From: DATBHM01 sp963772375
GTDB lineage: Bacteria; Actinomycetota; UBA4738; JACQTL01
Direction: 5' to 3'
NCBI GenBank assembly: GCA_963772375.1
Contig: CAVYXG010000001.1
Span: 1,612,001-1,676,000, forward strand
DNA length: 64,000 nt
Part shown: positions 25,093 through 34,117 of the stretch, piece by piece
Layout: every line of letters begins with the position of its first letter
Position numbering within the stretch: the first letter of the stretch is position 1
Made by a program: the position numbers and the translations under genes
Notes under the pieces: model-generated
Databases searched by the model: none
Seen by the model: the letters and a program-made list of their open reading frames with translations, nothing else
Told to the model about the DNA's origin: nothing

Positions 25093-25712
25093 GCCGACCT
25101 CCGCGCCACGATGGCGAGCGCTGGGGCGAGCTGCACGCGGGTCCTCGTCGGGACAGCAAGCGCCGTCGAGCGCATCGTCATGAGCCCCCGACGGACGGCT
25201 CGGCCGGCCCATCCGCCACCGAACTCGGTGTACGGCAAGAACAGGTTTCGGAGGAAGTAGTCCATCTCCTGGCGCCGATCCGCTGGGACGAGGTATGCGG
25301 GACACCGGTGGTCTGGAAGGGGGAAGAAGCGCTGCACGTTCCAGGCGCCTCCCGGCACCAGCGATCGGCGCACGGATCCTGGACGGACCGAGCCCGACGC
25401 GAACGGACGCCCGGGGAACAGCGCGTTGGCGAAACCCGCGTAGAGCCACCCCCCTCGCTCGACGACATCGGCCAGCGTGCGGAGCAACACCGCCGGCGAG
25501 CCGAGGACGCCCGCCCAGGCTCCAACGTCCGGCACTGCCACTGCGGGGAAGGACCGCCGGGAAAGAGCACCACGCAGGGACTCGGGGGTCCGATCCGGGA
25601 CGGTCACTCCCGGGAATCGCTCTCCGTTCATCGGAAGGAACAGGAGCCCTTCGGGTTCGTCTGGGACGACGAATCGCCAGTTGAGAGCGCGGGCGTCCGG
25701 CCGATCATCCAT
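25089..25712 (-). CDS. hypothetical protein of the polysaccharide operon
   Basis: 207 aa from the ATG at 25712, which overlaps the GT4 stop by 8 bases; its own stop overlaps the next start. I do not recognise a family with confidence. The opening NWRFVVPDEPEGLLFLP and the central LADVVERGGWLYAGFANALFPG faintly recall a SAM-dependent methyltransferase whose nucleotide loop is missing, and the closing strand LAPALAIVARRSA fits a final methyltransferase strand. It may be a degenerate or scaffold version acting with the adjacent phosphotransferase. Confidence 0.6.
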   Translation of the reverse strand: MDDRPDARALNWRFVVPDEPEGLLFLPMNGERFPGVTVPDRTPESLRGALSRRSFPAVAVPDVGAWAGVLGSPAVLLRTLADVVERGGWLYAGFANALFPGRPFASGSVRPGSVRRSLVPGGAWNVQRFFPLPDHRCPAYLVPADRRQEMDYFLRNLFLPYTEFGGGWAGRAVRRGLMTMRSTALAVPTRTRVQLAPALAIVARRSA

Positions 25713-27048
25713 GGGCGACAGCTGTCGAGTCGGGGCTCCGAGCCGGCGACCCGGATCCGAGCGACACGAGGCGGGTGGTGGTCGTGTCGGCGAGAGCCGG
25801 GGGCACCGCATCCACCGGTCTGAGGCCGAGCTGCTTGCTGTACACACGGTCCAGCCCGCCGCACATGAACGACTGAGCGAACAGCGAGCGGACGAACCCT
25901 TGGCCCTGTCTGCCCATTCGCTCGGCGTCGTTGGGGTGACGCAGCATCCAGAGGACGCCGTCGGCAAGGGCTCGAGGATCACGCGGGGGGGCGAGAAGTC
26001 CGGTCGCACCGGGCACCACCACGTCGAGGATGCCGTCCACGGCGGTGGCGACCACCGGCCTTGCCGTCGCCATCGCCTCCGTGAGGGAGCGACCAACGCC
26101 TTCGTAGAGGGACGAGACGACGTAGACATCGAACGTCGATGCCAGCGTCGGGGCGTCGGCCCGATACCCGGTGAATGTCACGTCGACGCCGAGGTGTGAC
26201 GCCTCCGCGATTGCCTCTCGTTCGAGCGCGCCCTCGCCGATCCAGACGAAGCGTGCATCGGGGCGAACGTCGGCCACATGCCGGGCCATTCGAACGAAGT
26301 CGAGCGGAGCCTTCTGGTAGTCGATCCGTCCGACGGTCCCGATCAGCGGGACTCCGTCGGCGATCCCGAGCTCTCGTCGCGCGGACGCGTCGGCACCTGT
26401 GGGGATCTTGTCCAGCGAAACGGCCGACGGCACGACCGCCACCTTGCCCGGCGACGCGACGGCGGACTCGACGGCGTCCCGGGCGATCTGGGGGGCAACC
26501 GCCACGAACGCATCGGTCGCCGGCCGCAGCAACCGCTCGAGGACGAGATACGCCCAGCGTTCCGCGCGCCCCATGTCATCGCCGAAGGTCGCCTCGTCCG
26601 AGATCCGCCACCAGGGGTCACGACCGTGCAACGTGTACACGATCACCGGGGTCCGACTCACGAGCGCGGCCAGACGACCAAGGAAGCCGCCCTTCGCGTT
26701 GTGAGTGTGGACAACCGTGAATCGTTGCTTGCGAATGAGGCGGACGAGGCGCAGGAACACACGGAGGTCGTCCGCCGGCGACACCTCCCGGTGGAAGTTC
26801 GGCAGCTTGACCGTCTTGACGCCAGCCTGCTCGGCAAGTTCCCACAGCGGTCCTTCCTCGGAGCCCACCACCCAGACCTCGTAGCGGTCCCGATCCATCC
26901 CGGTCGCCGACAACAGCGTGTTGCCCCCGGCGCCGGCCATCAGCTTGGTGACGACATGCAGGACCTTGATCCGTGCACGTGCTGGCTGCGCCGGGAGCTC
27001 GTCGTCAGCGACAACTCTGGGTGGCGCTTGCCGCCACTCAATGGACAT
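25705..27048 (-). CDS. glycosyltransferase family 4
   Basis: 447 aa, GT-B fold. The N-domain starts KVLHVVTKLMAGAGGNTLLSATG, with VVHTHNAKGGFLGRLAAL. The C-domain has IGTVGRIDYQKAPLDFVRMA and the nucleotide-binding VVSSLYEGVGRSLTEAMATARPVVAT with the expected Glu residues. It would add one sugar of the repeat unit. It is the only obvious GT-B enzyme in the operon, so either the repeat is very short or other transferases lie elsewhere. Confidence 0.9.
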   Translation of the reverse strand: MSIEWRQAPPRVVADDELPAQPARARIKVLHVVTKLMAGAGGNTLLSATGMDRDRYEVWVVGSEEGPLWELAEQAGVKTVKLPNFHREVSPADDLRVFLRLVRLIRKQRFTVVHTHNAKGGFLGRLAALVSRTPVIVYTLHGRDPWWRISDEATFGDDMGRAERWAYLVLERLLRPATDAFVAVAPQIARDAVESAVASPGKVAVVPSAVSLDKIPTGADASARRELGIADGVPLIGTVGRIDYQKAPLDFVRMARHVADVRPDARFVWIGEGALEREAIAEASHLGVDVTFTGYRADAPTLASTFDVYVVSSLYEGVGRSLTEAMATARPVVATAVDGILDVVVPGATGLLAPPRDPRALADGVLWMLRHPNDAERMGRQGQGFVRSLFAQSFMCGGLDRVYSKQLGLRPVDAVPPALADTTTTRLVSLGSGSPARSPDSTAVAHG

Positions 27049-27985
27049 CGAGTCGTTCCTTGGATCGTGCCCATGTCACCATCGCGGCGAGCCCGTCTGG
27101 AAGCGGGGTCCGGGGTGAGTATCCGAACGCCGCTGCCGCGATCTGAGTGTCCGCGGCCGTATGCCGGACATCGCCCACCGCACGCGAACGGCGCGTGACA
27201 CGGATGTGGCCGCAGAGGTCCTGCACCAGCCCCAGCACGGCATTCATCGATGTTCTGGATCCGCCGCCGATGTTGGCCACTCCGCACCAGTCGGATGCGG
27301 CGGCGGCTCGCATCGCGCGGACCACGTCCGCAACGTAGGTGAAGTCGCGGGTCTGGGAGCCGTCCCCGTAGAGCTCGAAGTCTGAGCCGGTGATCGCCGC
27401 TCCGATGAGTCTCGAGAACGCCATATCCGGACGCTGGCGGGGGCCATACACGGTGAACAGCCGGAGCGAAACCGTCTGAACTCCGAAGCTGGTTCGATAC
27501 AGCTCGCAGAGGTGCTCCGCAGCGAGCTTCGTCACTCCATACGGGGAGACCGGCCGCGGCAGGAGGTCCTCGGGCGTCGGGTAGGCCTCTGCATCGCCGT
27601 ACACGGACGAGCTCGAGGCGTAGACGAACTTCGCCAGCCGTCGGGCACGACAGGCCTCGAGCAACCGCTGCGTCGCGAGCACATTGTGGTGGACGTACTG
27701 AGAGAACTCCTCCCCCCACGAGGCGCGCACCCCGGGCTGGCCGGCGAGATGGAACACGACGTCGACCCCCTCCAGCAGCGACTCCAACGGCATCGTCGCC
27801 AGGTCGCCCTCGACGAACTCGAGCGACCCGTCGTCGGTGAGGTGGTTGAGGTTCCGTTCCTTGACCGACCTCGGGTAGTAGTCCGTGAAGGCATCAACCC
27901 CCACAACCTTCTCGCCGTCGGCGAGCAGGTCCTCCGCTAGGTGCGAGCCGACGAATCCTGCGATCCCGGTGATCAGCGCTGTCAT
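27038..27985 (-). CDS. NAD-dependent epimerase, UDP-glucuronate 4-epimerase-like
   Basis: 315 aa from the ATG at 27985. Short-chain dehydrogenase hallmarks: ALITGIAGFVGSHLAEDLL (GxxGxxG), the catalytic Tyr-Lys in SPYGVTKLAAEHL, and LRLFTVYGPRQRPDMAFSR, which is typical of UDP-GlcA/UDP-GlcNAc 4-epimerases, as is HLAGQPGVRASWG. It would convert UDP-glucuronate, supplied by the dehydrogenase at 14.8 kb, to UDP-galacturonate. The start overlaps the polymerase stop (ATGA). Confidence 0.83.
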   Translation of the reverse strand: MTALITGIAGFVGSHLAEDLLADGEKVVGVDAFTDYYPRSVKERNLNHLTDDGSLEFVEGDLATMPLESLLEGVDVVFHLAGQPGVRASWGEEFSQYVHHNVLATQRLLEACRARRLAKFVYASSSSVYGDAEAYPTPEDLLPRPVSPYGVTKLAAEHLCELYRTSFGVQTVSLRLFTVYGPRQRPDMAFSRLIGAAITGSDFELYGDGSQTRDFTYVADVVRAMRAAAASDWCGVANIGGGSRTSMNAVLGLVQDLCGHIRVTRRSRAVGDVRHTAADTQIAAAAFGYSPRTPLPDGLAAMVTWARSKERLDVH

Positions 27986-29340
27986 GCAGCAACACCCCCT
28001 CCTGCGGCGGGCTGCCTGGCCCAGGCATAGAGGCCTGCCACCAGGCCGAGCAGTGTCCAAACAGTTCGATCATGCAGAGTCTCGTGGGTGACGCTGAAGA
28101 TCGCCGGTATCGCCAGCGCACCAACGAGGTAGGCCGGGGTGGGGATCACTGCGCGGAACGGGGGCACAAGGCGGCGCCCGTCGTGGATTGCGGCCGCGCG
28201 CAAGATGACCGCGCCAACCAGGACGAGAACCCCCAGCAACCCCGCGACTCCCCGCTCGACAATGGCCGCCACGTAGTCGTTGTGGGCCTCCTTCGTGTAC
28301 GTGGCCTGGATCTCGCCGAGCGCGGCCTCGGTGGAGCTGGGACCCCGTCCCAGCACCCCGCCAGTGAGGTAGAGGTTCGTCGTTTCGCGCGCGAGAACCT
28401 CACGCTCTGAGGAGCTCTGCTGCCCTCTCCCGATCGAGTTCCTGATGTAGGTGTTGGAGCTGTCGTGGGCGTCGCCGAGCAGGTTCGTGGTTCGAACGGC
28501 GAGCATCAACGCCGTCGAAGCCAGGACCACCAGGGCGGTGGACCCGATGGCCACGACGGCGCCGTGGCGGTGACGGACGATCAGGATCGACGCCACCAGG
28601 ACCCCGCCGGCCAGTCCGGTGATCGCTGCAATGGACCCGGTCATGACGACGGCAAGGAGCAGCAGAACGACCAGAGACGCCCGCACGAGCCGGTGGGCTG
28701 GCCACTGGCCGGCCAGGACGACCATGACCGAGACGGCGAAGTACAGGCCGGCCCCGTTCTGCTCGCCGAACAGGAACGCCGCCCGGCTGCTCCCCGCCGA
28801 GATGCCCGCGATCGCATCGATCCCGGCGAGCACCCCGATCACCATGAGCATCGCGCCCACCGCGCTCGCCACCACCCATGTCCTCAACACGATGCGCAGG
28901 ACTGCAGGGGTTCGGATCACGTTGGCGACGGCCGCGGACCACCCGAGGAGGAAGATGTCCTGCACGATGGAGAGGATCCCGATCGTCGGGAACGGGCCGA
29001 AGAGTGCCGCGAGCGTCCCCGCCCCCGCCATGATCCACACGGGGATGGCATAGGGGACGCACACGCGGACCCCCGTCGACGCCAGCCACACGAGCGCCGT
29101 GATGATCGCCCCGAGGATGATCGGGTCCACCGGCGCGAGGCCGCCCGGCCCGATCGGGGTCAGCACGGCGAGGAGGGCGACGCAGGTCGCGATCGCGATG
29201 GTCGAGACCGACAGCCGCTCCCGGAGGACGGGGACCTGCCCGAGCGGGCCGGGCTCCCGGGAGATCACGATCGAACCACCCCGCCTCGAAGCGCTCTGCA
29301 GGCCCCGGGCCCGAGGGGGATACTCCCGAACGTGACTCAT
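27982..29340 (-). CDS. O-antigen ligase/polymerase-like membrane protein (Wzy)
   Basis: 452 aa with about 11-12 hydrophobic segments. The large periplasmic loop (about 285-350) carries the Wzy/WaaL pattern GRGPSSTEAALG and TKEAHNDYVAAIVERGVAGLLGVLVL; the HNDYV-type motif is characteristic of Wzy_C proteins. It would polymerise lipid-linked repeat units. The ATG overlaps the stop of the RtcB-like gene. Confidence 0.85.
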   Translation of the reverse strand: MSHVREYPPRARGLQSASRRGGSIVISREPGPLGQVPVLRERLSVSTIAIATCVALLAVLTPIGPGGLAPVDPIILGAIITALVWLASTGVRVCVPYAIPVWIMAGAGTLAALFGPFPTIGILSIVQDIFLLGWSAAVANVIRTPAVLRIVLRTWVVASAVGAMLMVIGVLAGIDAIAGISAGSSRAAFLFGEQNGAGLYFAVSVMVVLAGQWPAHRLVRASLVVLLLLAVVMTGSIAAITGLAGGVLVASILIVRHRHGAVVAIGSTALVVLASTALMLAVRTTNLLGDAHDSSNTYIRNSIGRGQQSSSEREVLARETTNLYLTGGVLGRGPSSTEAALGEIQATYTKEAHNDYVAAIVERGVAGLLGVLVLVGAVILRAAAIHDGRRLVPPFRAVIPTPAYLVGALAIPAIFSVTHETLHDRTVWTLLGLVAGLYAWARQPAAGGGVAA

Positions 29341-30773
29341 GTGAGCACCGCCAACGGGCGGAGCCGGGCGACCGGGCGCAGTAGGCGGTTGCCCCGCAGG
29401 ATCGACAGGGCGGCGTCGACGCCGCGGTCGTCCAGGTGCGGGACTTCTTCGGGAGCAGCGTCGGAGTACCTGAAGCGTAGCGTCGACCGGCCCCGCGGAT
29501 CCCGCCCCGACCGGCCGAGCCGCTCGAATTCCGCCACGAGGGTCCCGGCCCCGTGGCAGGCGGAATAGAGGCTCCGTTCCGAATCCTCGCCCGCCACCGC
29601 GATGTAGGAGGAGGTTCGATTCGTGCCGGGCACCAGCACAGCCTGCCCCACCCGGCCAAACGCGGTCCCGGGGGCCATGCGCTCCGCGGGGTACGCGCGG
29701 CAGGAGTTGTGCCGGTGGACGACCGCCGTGTGACCGTTGACTTCCTCCTCGTAGATCGAGTTGTGGGGTGAATCGACGACGAGGCGACTTCCCTGGGCCC
29801 CGAGCGCGGCACGGGCGGCGTGAATGAGCCCGGCGTACGTCGCTCCACGGAAGGCGAACCCGTAGTTCATGGCCGCCGCGTTGGCGAGCAGGGCCCGGCG
29901 GCCCTCATCGCTGTGCCGGGGGACGGTGGTCCCCGGCCGGAAGTACAGGGCGATCCGCTCACGCAGCTGTCGCACGGACCGTGCGGTGGTCAGATGGGCA
30001 AGCGGCTTGGCCACCATGAGCTGCATCCGGAGCGGGAGCGAGAGCTTCATCCGCTTGGCGAAGATGCGACCGACCTGTCCGGTCAGCTGCCCCCCGCCGG
30101 CGTGGAACTGTATGGTGGTTTGACCCTCCTCGAGGCCGAGGGTCGCCGCCGTGGTCGGTTCCAGGATCTCCTCCACTACCTGGAGTTCCACGAAGTGGTT
30201 GCTCGGGCCGATCGAGCCGAACCGGAGCCTCGACGTCTGCCATGACGGCCAGGGCAGCTCACGCCGCAGGCGGGAGGCCCCGCCATAGCGGTCGACGTCC
30301 AACCGGCCCCCCTCTTCGATCCGCTCCAGCGCCTGGGGTTCGAGCCCGTAGCGATCGACGGCGAACTCAGCGCCCTCCGCAGCTGCGCGCAGCGTCTCGG
30401 CCGTCGTGAGCTCGTACCGCCACCCAGGCGGGTGCGGGTACCGGTTTCGTACCGTTTCGAAGAAGCGGCGGATGGCCGTCGCGGTGGGCGGATTCGCATC
30501 GAGTGCGATCAAGGCCATCCCGCAGTTGACCGATGCGCTCGTGAACATCGGCCGGATGGTGTCAACAGTCGCGACCGCGATGCTCGAGGGCATCTCCATG
30601 TCCGTCTTGTGGTGGAAGTCCGGCAGCACCACCGCGGGGGCAGCTAGGTCCACTTCCCGGACGTTCCCCCGAAGATGGGCGAGCGCAGTCGAATCAGCGG
30701 GTGCCTCGATGCTGTCGAAGACCCTGATCGAGTCCTCGGCGTGGTCCCCCACCTCCGATGCAATGAGCGTCAT
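29337..30773 (-). CDS. divergent RtcB-like protein inside the polysaccharide operon
   Basis: 478 aa from the ATG at 30773 (ATGA overlap with the HprK-like gene). It follows the RtcB RNA ligase motif order: VVLPDFHHKTDME (canonical VMPDxHLG), SVNCGM at 81-86 (canonical DIGCGM), GPSNHFVEL at 189-197, IQFHAGGGQLTGQVG, LLANAAAMNYGFAFR, DSPHNSIYEEE, VLVPGTNRTSSYIAV and SACHGAG. The His that is guanylylated in RtcB (His407 here) and His193, His224 and His337 are kept, but the metal-ligand Asp three residues before Cys84 is Ser81. Canonical RtcB joins RNA ends using GTP; here an altered substrate seems likely. A canonical RtcB is also present at 42.2 kb. Confidence 0.8.
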   Translation of the reverse strand: MTLIASEVGDHAEDSIRVFDSIEAPADSTALAHLRGNVREVDLAAPAVVLPDFHHKTDMEMPSSIAVATVDTIRPMFTSASVNCGMALIALDANPPTATAIRRFFETVRNRYPHPPGWRYELTTAETLRAAAEGAEFAVDRYGLEPQALERIEEGGRLDVDRYGGASRLRRELPWPSWQTSRLRFGSIGPSNHFVELQVVEEILEPTTAATLGLEEGQTTIQFHAGGGQLTGQVGRIFAKRMKLSLPLRMQLMVAKPLAHLTTARSVRQLRERIALYFRPGTTVPRHSDEGRRALLANAAAMNYGFAFRGATYAGLIHAARAALGAQGSRLVVDSPHNSIYEEEVNGHTAVVHRHNSCRAYPAERMAPGTAFGRVGQAVLVPGTNRTSSYIAVAGEDSERSLYSACHGAGTLVAEFERLGRSGRDPRGRSTLRFRYSDAAPEEVPHLDDRGVDAALSILRGNRLLRPVARLRPLAVLT

Positions 30774-31777
30774 GTCCACGCGCCCACCTCCGGTTCCGAG
30801 ACCAGGTCGGCGATCCGCACGTCGTCCACCGACGGAAGCTCGATCTCCGCGCATGGCAGGCGCGACGTCAACGCCGAGGCGACGTCAGCGACGGGGGGAT
30901 GCGATGGGCCGATCCCGGTGCCGAGGGCCAGCGTGGCTGCCAGGGGCCAGTACCGTCTGAGCTCCCCGGCCATGTAGGTCGATGCGACCAGCTGGCGTCC
31001 CGCAGCGGTCGGTTCGATGGGTCGTGCCCGGTGGGTTCCCCCCCGCCGGAGGACCACCACACGGTCCGGCCGCAGCTCCTCCACCCTGTTCGGGAGTCGG
31101 GTCTCTCTGCGGCCATGCGGCATGGCCCGGCCGCTCGCCCCCTCGGCGCGGACCGGCTCGACGAGCCCCCACACGTCGAGCCCGTCGCTGACGGACACGT
31201 TGTCACCCGTCGCCCGGCCACCAAGGGAGACCTCGCGAAGGATCAGGGACGTCTTGCCGACGCCGCTCGTCCCGACCAGCAACGGCGTGGTGCCGTCCGC
31301 GGACACGGCAGGCGCGTGGACGGGGGCACGTCCCCGCGTCGCCGCCCACCAGAGGGCGGGGTACTGGACGAGAGCCGCTCTGGTGAGAAGGCGGGCCCGG
31401 GCGGGCAGCAGGACCGAAGCCGCCCGGGTCCGGACCGGCGGACGACGCCGGAACGTGAAGTGCGGAATCCCCGACTCGACGACAACGAGCATGTCGAGGC
31501 CAGACGTGCACACGTCCTCGACGACCACGCGCCCCCCCCGCTGCCACGAGTCCCTCGAGAGCCGCACCCACCCGCGGGTGTCGAACGGCAGACGCGAGTC
31601 CTCGACGCGTACGACGACCGTGGGCTCGACGCCGGGCATGGCCTCCGCGATGGTTCCGTCGGCGCATTCGCGCACCACGGCCGCCAGGTCGTAAGGCTCA
31701 CACTCGACGGCCAGCTGCTCCCCGGCCGTGCGAACAACGCCGCGGAGCGGCGAACCACGTCCCACTGCAACCCTCAC
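30770..31777 (-). CDS. HPr kinase/phosphorylase-like P-loop protein
   Basis: 335 aa. The Walker A is LLVGTSGVGKTSL at about 167-179, preceded by a strand rich in VHAPAVSADGTTP and followed by GGRATGDNVSVSDGLDVWGLVEP, which resembles the HprK-C lid and metal region. The N-terminal 150 residues form an unrecognised domain. Truncated HprK-like proteins are frequent in exopolysaccharide clusters; their targets are unknown. It is translationally coupled to the RtcB-like gene downstream and 4 bases overlap the epimerase upstream. Confidence 0.78.
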   Translation of the reverse strand: MRVAVGRGSPLRGVVRTAGEQLAVECEPYDLAAVVRECADGTIAEAMPGVEPTVVVRVEDSRLPFDTRGWVRLSRDSWQRGGRVVVEDVCTSGLDMLVVVESGIPHFTFRRRPPVRTRAASVLLPARARLLTRAALVQYPALWWAATRGRAPVHAPAVSADGTTPLLVGTSGVGKTSLILREVSLGGRATGDNVSVSDGLDVWGLVEPVRAEGASGRAMPHGRRETRLPNRVEELRPDRVVVLRRGGTHRARPIEPTAAGRQLVASTYMAGELRRYWPLAATLALGTGIGPSHPPVADVASALTSRLPCAEIELPSVDDVRIADLVSEPEVGAWT

Positions 31778-32886
31778 CCGATGCCGCTCGCGGCCAGACT
31801 CTTGGAGCCTCCCGCCAGTGCCTGCGAGGATTCCCCTTCCGCCAGGGCCTTGACGTTGCTGTACCGCGTCTCGGTGTAGTCCCGAACCTTGCCCGAGAGG
31901 ATCTCGTCGCGGATCTCCGCGACGCCGTCGGCGATCGTGCGCTGCGGCGCGAAACCGAGCACGTTCCGAATTCGGTCAAAGGACACGCGGTAGTTCGCCT
32001 CCACGTCGTTGGGCGCCCGGACATTCACGCGGGTCCCCGGCACCTCGGCGGAGATGATGGCGGCGACGTCGGCGAGTGTGTGGTTCTGCTCGTCGGACCC
32101 CACGTTGAATATCTGGTACGCGACCTGGGGCTCAGGTGCCTCGAGGCACGCAAGGATCGCGTCCGCACCGTCCTCCACGTGCAGGAACGGTCGCCACTGG
32201 TCCCCCCCGAACAGCGTGATCTCGCCCTCGGTCACGGCCTTCGCCGAGAGCAGGTTCACGACGAGGTCGAACCGAGCCCGCGGCGACGCCCCGAAGAACG
32301 TCCCGAAGCGAAGCACGATGGGTGCGAACGCCCCGCCATTCATGGAGATGAGCATCTCCTCGGAGTGCATCTTCGTCCTGGCGTAGACAGACACCGGGGC
32401 GAGAGCGGACGCCTCGTGGAGCAGGTCGTCGGAGGCTCCGTAGACGCTACAGGTCGACGCAAAGACGAACCGGCGGATCCCGAGCCCCCGCGCCACCGAG
32501 GCGAGCGTCCTCGTCGCCTCCAGATTGATATCGACCGCGAGCTGCTCGTCGAGGTCGCAGGCGGGGTCTCCGACCAGCGCGCCGAGGTGCACGATGGCGT
32601 CCGCTCCCCTGGCGGCGGACACGACCGCCTCGAGGTCGCGCAGGTCGCCCCTCACGACGTCGAACGAGGGATCACCGAAGAGGTCGCGGATGCCCTCGTC
32701 GCCGTACATCAGCGCATCCATCACGGTGACCCGATAGCCTCGGTCGAGGAGACGGCGAACCAGGACCGATCCCACGTAGCCGGCGCCACCGATCACGAGG
32801 ACGCGGCGGATCCGGTGCCGTGACCTCGTGCGCCTCGCCGGCAATGATCGGTCGGCGGAAAGAGACTCCCCTTCAAGCATGGTCAT
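31774..32886 (-). CDS. NAD-dependent epimerase/dehydratase
   Basis: 370 aa: RVLVIGGAGYVGSVLVRRLLDRGY is the NAD-binding motif, VFASTCSVYG plus YARTKMHSEEM hold the catalytic Ser, Tyr and Lys, and FGGDQWRPFLHVEDGADAIL is the typical substrate-domain motif of extended SDR sugar epimerases. The precise nucleotide sugar cannot be told. It sits between the DegT aminotransferase and the HprK-like gene. Confidence 0.86.
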   Translation of the reverse strand: MTMLEGESLSADRSLPARRTRSRHRIRRVLVIGGAGYVGSVLVRRLLDRGYRVTVMDALMYGDEGIRDLFGDPSFDVVRGDLRDLEAVVSAARGADAIVHLGALVGDPACDLDEQLAVDINLEATRTLASVARGLGIRRFVFASTCSVYGASDDLLHEASALAPVSVYARTKMHSEEMLISMNGGAFAPIVLRFGTFFGASPRARFDLVVNLLSAKAVTEGEITLFGGDQWRPFLHVEDGADAILACLEAPEPQVAYQIFNVGSDEQNHTLADVAAIISAEVPGTRVNVRAPNDVEANYRVSFDRIRNVLGFAPQRTIADGVAEIRDEILSGKVRDYTETRYSNVKALAEGESSQALAGGSKSLAASGIG

Positions 32887-34117
32887 GCGACACCTCCTGG
32901 GGCCGGGAAGTGGCGGAGGGGTACCCGTTCGGCGCGAGATCCCGAAGTTCAGCGATCGTCGCGCAGACGCGCTCCACTTCCGATTCGAGTAGCGTGGGAT
33001 ACAGCGGTAGGGAGAGGATTCGGGGGAACACCGTATCGGCGGTCGGGCATACCGGTTCGTCCGGACGATCTCCCGATGCGGCCTGCATGTATGGCATCTG
33101 GTGCACCGGAATGAAGTGCACCGAACAGTCGATGCCTCGCTCGGACAGCGCCGCCATCAACGAGTCGCGATCCATCCCGAACGATTCGGCGACGCGCACC
33201 ACGTACAGGTGCCAGGCGTGGGTCCCGTCGGTCGGCCGGGCAGGCAGCTCGATGCCCTCGACGCGGGAGAGTCCCTCGTCGTAGCGGGCAACGAGCTCCC
33301 GACGGCGTTCCTGCCAGGCGGGGAAGTGCCGGAGCTGCGCCCGACCGATGGCCGCCTGGATGTCGGTCATGTTCGCCTTCAGCCCGGGGGTCTCGACCGT
33401 GTATCGCCAGTTCGAGCCGGGCATGTAGCGCTTCCAGGCATCCTTGCTCATGCCGTGGAGTCGCGCCCTGCGAATGGACTCGGCGATCTGGGGATCGGCG
33501 GTCGTGACCATGCCTCCCTCACCGATGGGGAGGTTCTTGGTCGCGTAGAAGCTGAAACACGTCGCGGCCGAGGTCGAGCCGATGGGGCGGTCCCCGACCC
33601 GGGCGCCGAGCGCATGCGCAGCATCCTCGACGACGCGGTCGAGCGGCAGGCCCGCGGCCTCCGCCATCTCGACGACCTGAGCTGGTTGCCCCGCGAAATG
33701 AACGACGGTCATCGCGTCGACCCCTCCGACCCGGCGCACAGCGGCCGCCGTGGCGTCCGCGCCGGGCATCAGCGTCTCCGGATCCACGTCCACGAGGACG
33801 GGTCGCAGGCCGGCGTGCAAGATCGCGTTGACGGCTCCACAGAACGTCATGGTGGACGCGAGTACTTTCGAGCCCGGAGCCAGCCGGAGGGCCCGCAGGG
33901 ACAGTTCGATCGCCGCGGTACACGAGGACACCGCAACCGCCTCGGGGGCCGAGACGAACTGCGCGAATTCGCGTTCGAACTCCGACACCTCCGGACCCGT
34001 GGTGACCCATCCCGACGTCAGCACACGGGCGACCGCGTCACGGGCCTCCGCCGAGATCTCTGTCCTCGCGAATGGGACGCGCGCGAGGGGCAACTGGACC
34101 TGGTGATCGAGCTTCAC
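32873..34117 (-). CDS. DegT/DnrJ/EryC1/StrS family sugar aminotransferase
   Basis: 414 aa with AVSSCTAAIELSLRAL at the PLP-phosphate site, VVEDAAHALGARVGDRPIGS, and the Schiff-base lysine in CFSFYATKNLPIGEGGMVTT, then GLKANMTDIQAAIGRAQL. It transaminates a keto-sugar nucleotide, so the polymer probably contains an amino sugar. The ATG overlaps the Wzz stop (ATGA). Confidence 0.9.
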   Translation of the reverse strand: MKLDHQVQLPLARVPFARTEISAEARDAVARVLTSGWVTTGPEVSEFEREFAQFVSAPEAVAVSSCTAAIELSLRALRLAPGSKVLASTMTFCGAVNAILHAGLRPVLVDVDPETLMPGADATAAAVRRVGGVDAMTVVHFAGQPAQVVEMAEAAGLPLDRVVEDAAHALGARVGDRPIGSTSAATCFSFYATKNLPIGEGGMVTTADPQIAESIRRARLHGMSKDAWKRYMPGSNWRYTVETPGLKANMTDIQAAIGRAQLRHFPAWQERRRELVARYDEGLSRVEGIELPARPTDGTHAWHLYVVRVAESFGMDRDSLMAALSERGIDCSVHFIPVHQMPYMQAASGDRPDEPVCPTADTVFPRILSLPLYPTLLESEVERVCATIAELRDLAPNGYPSATSRPQEVSHDHA

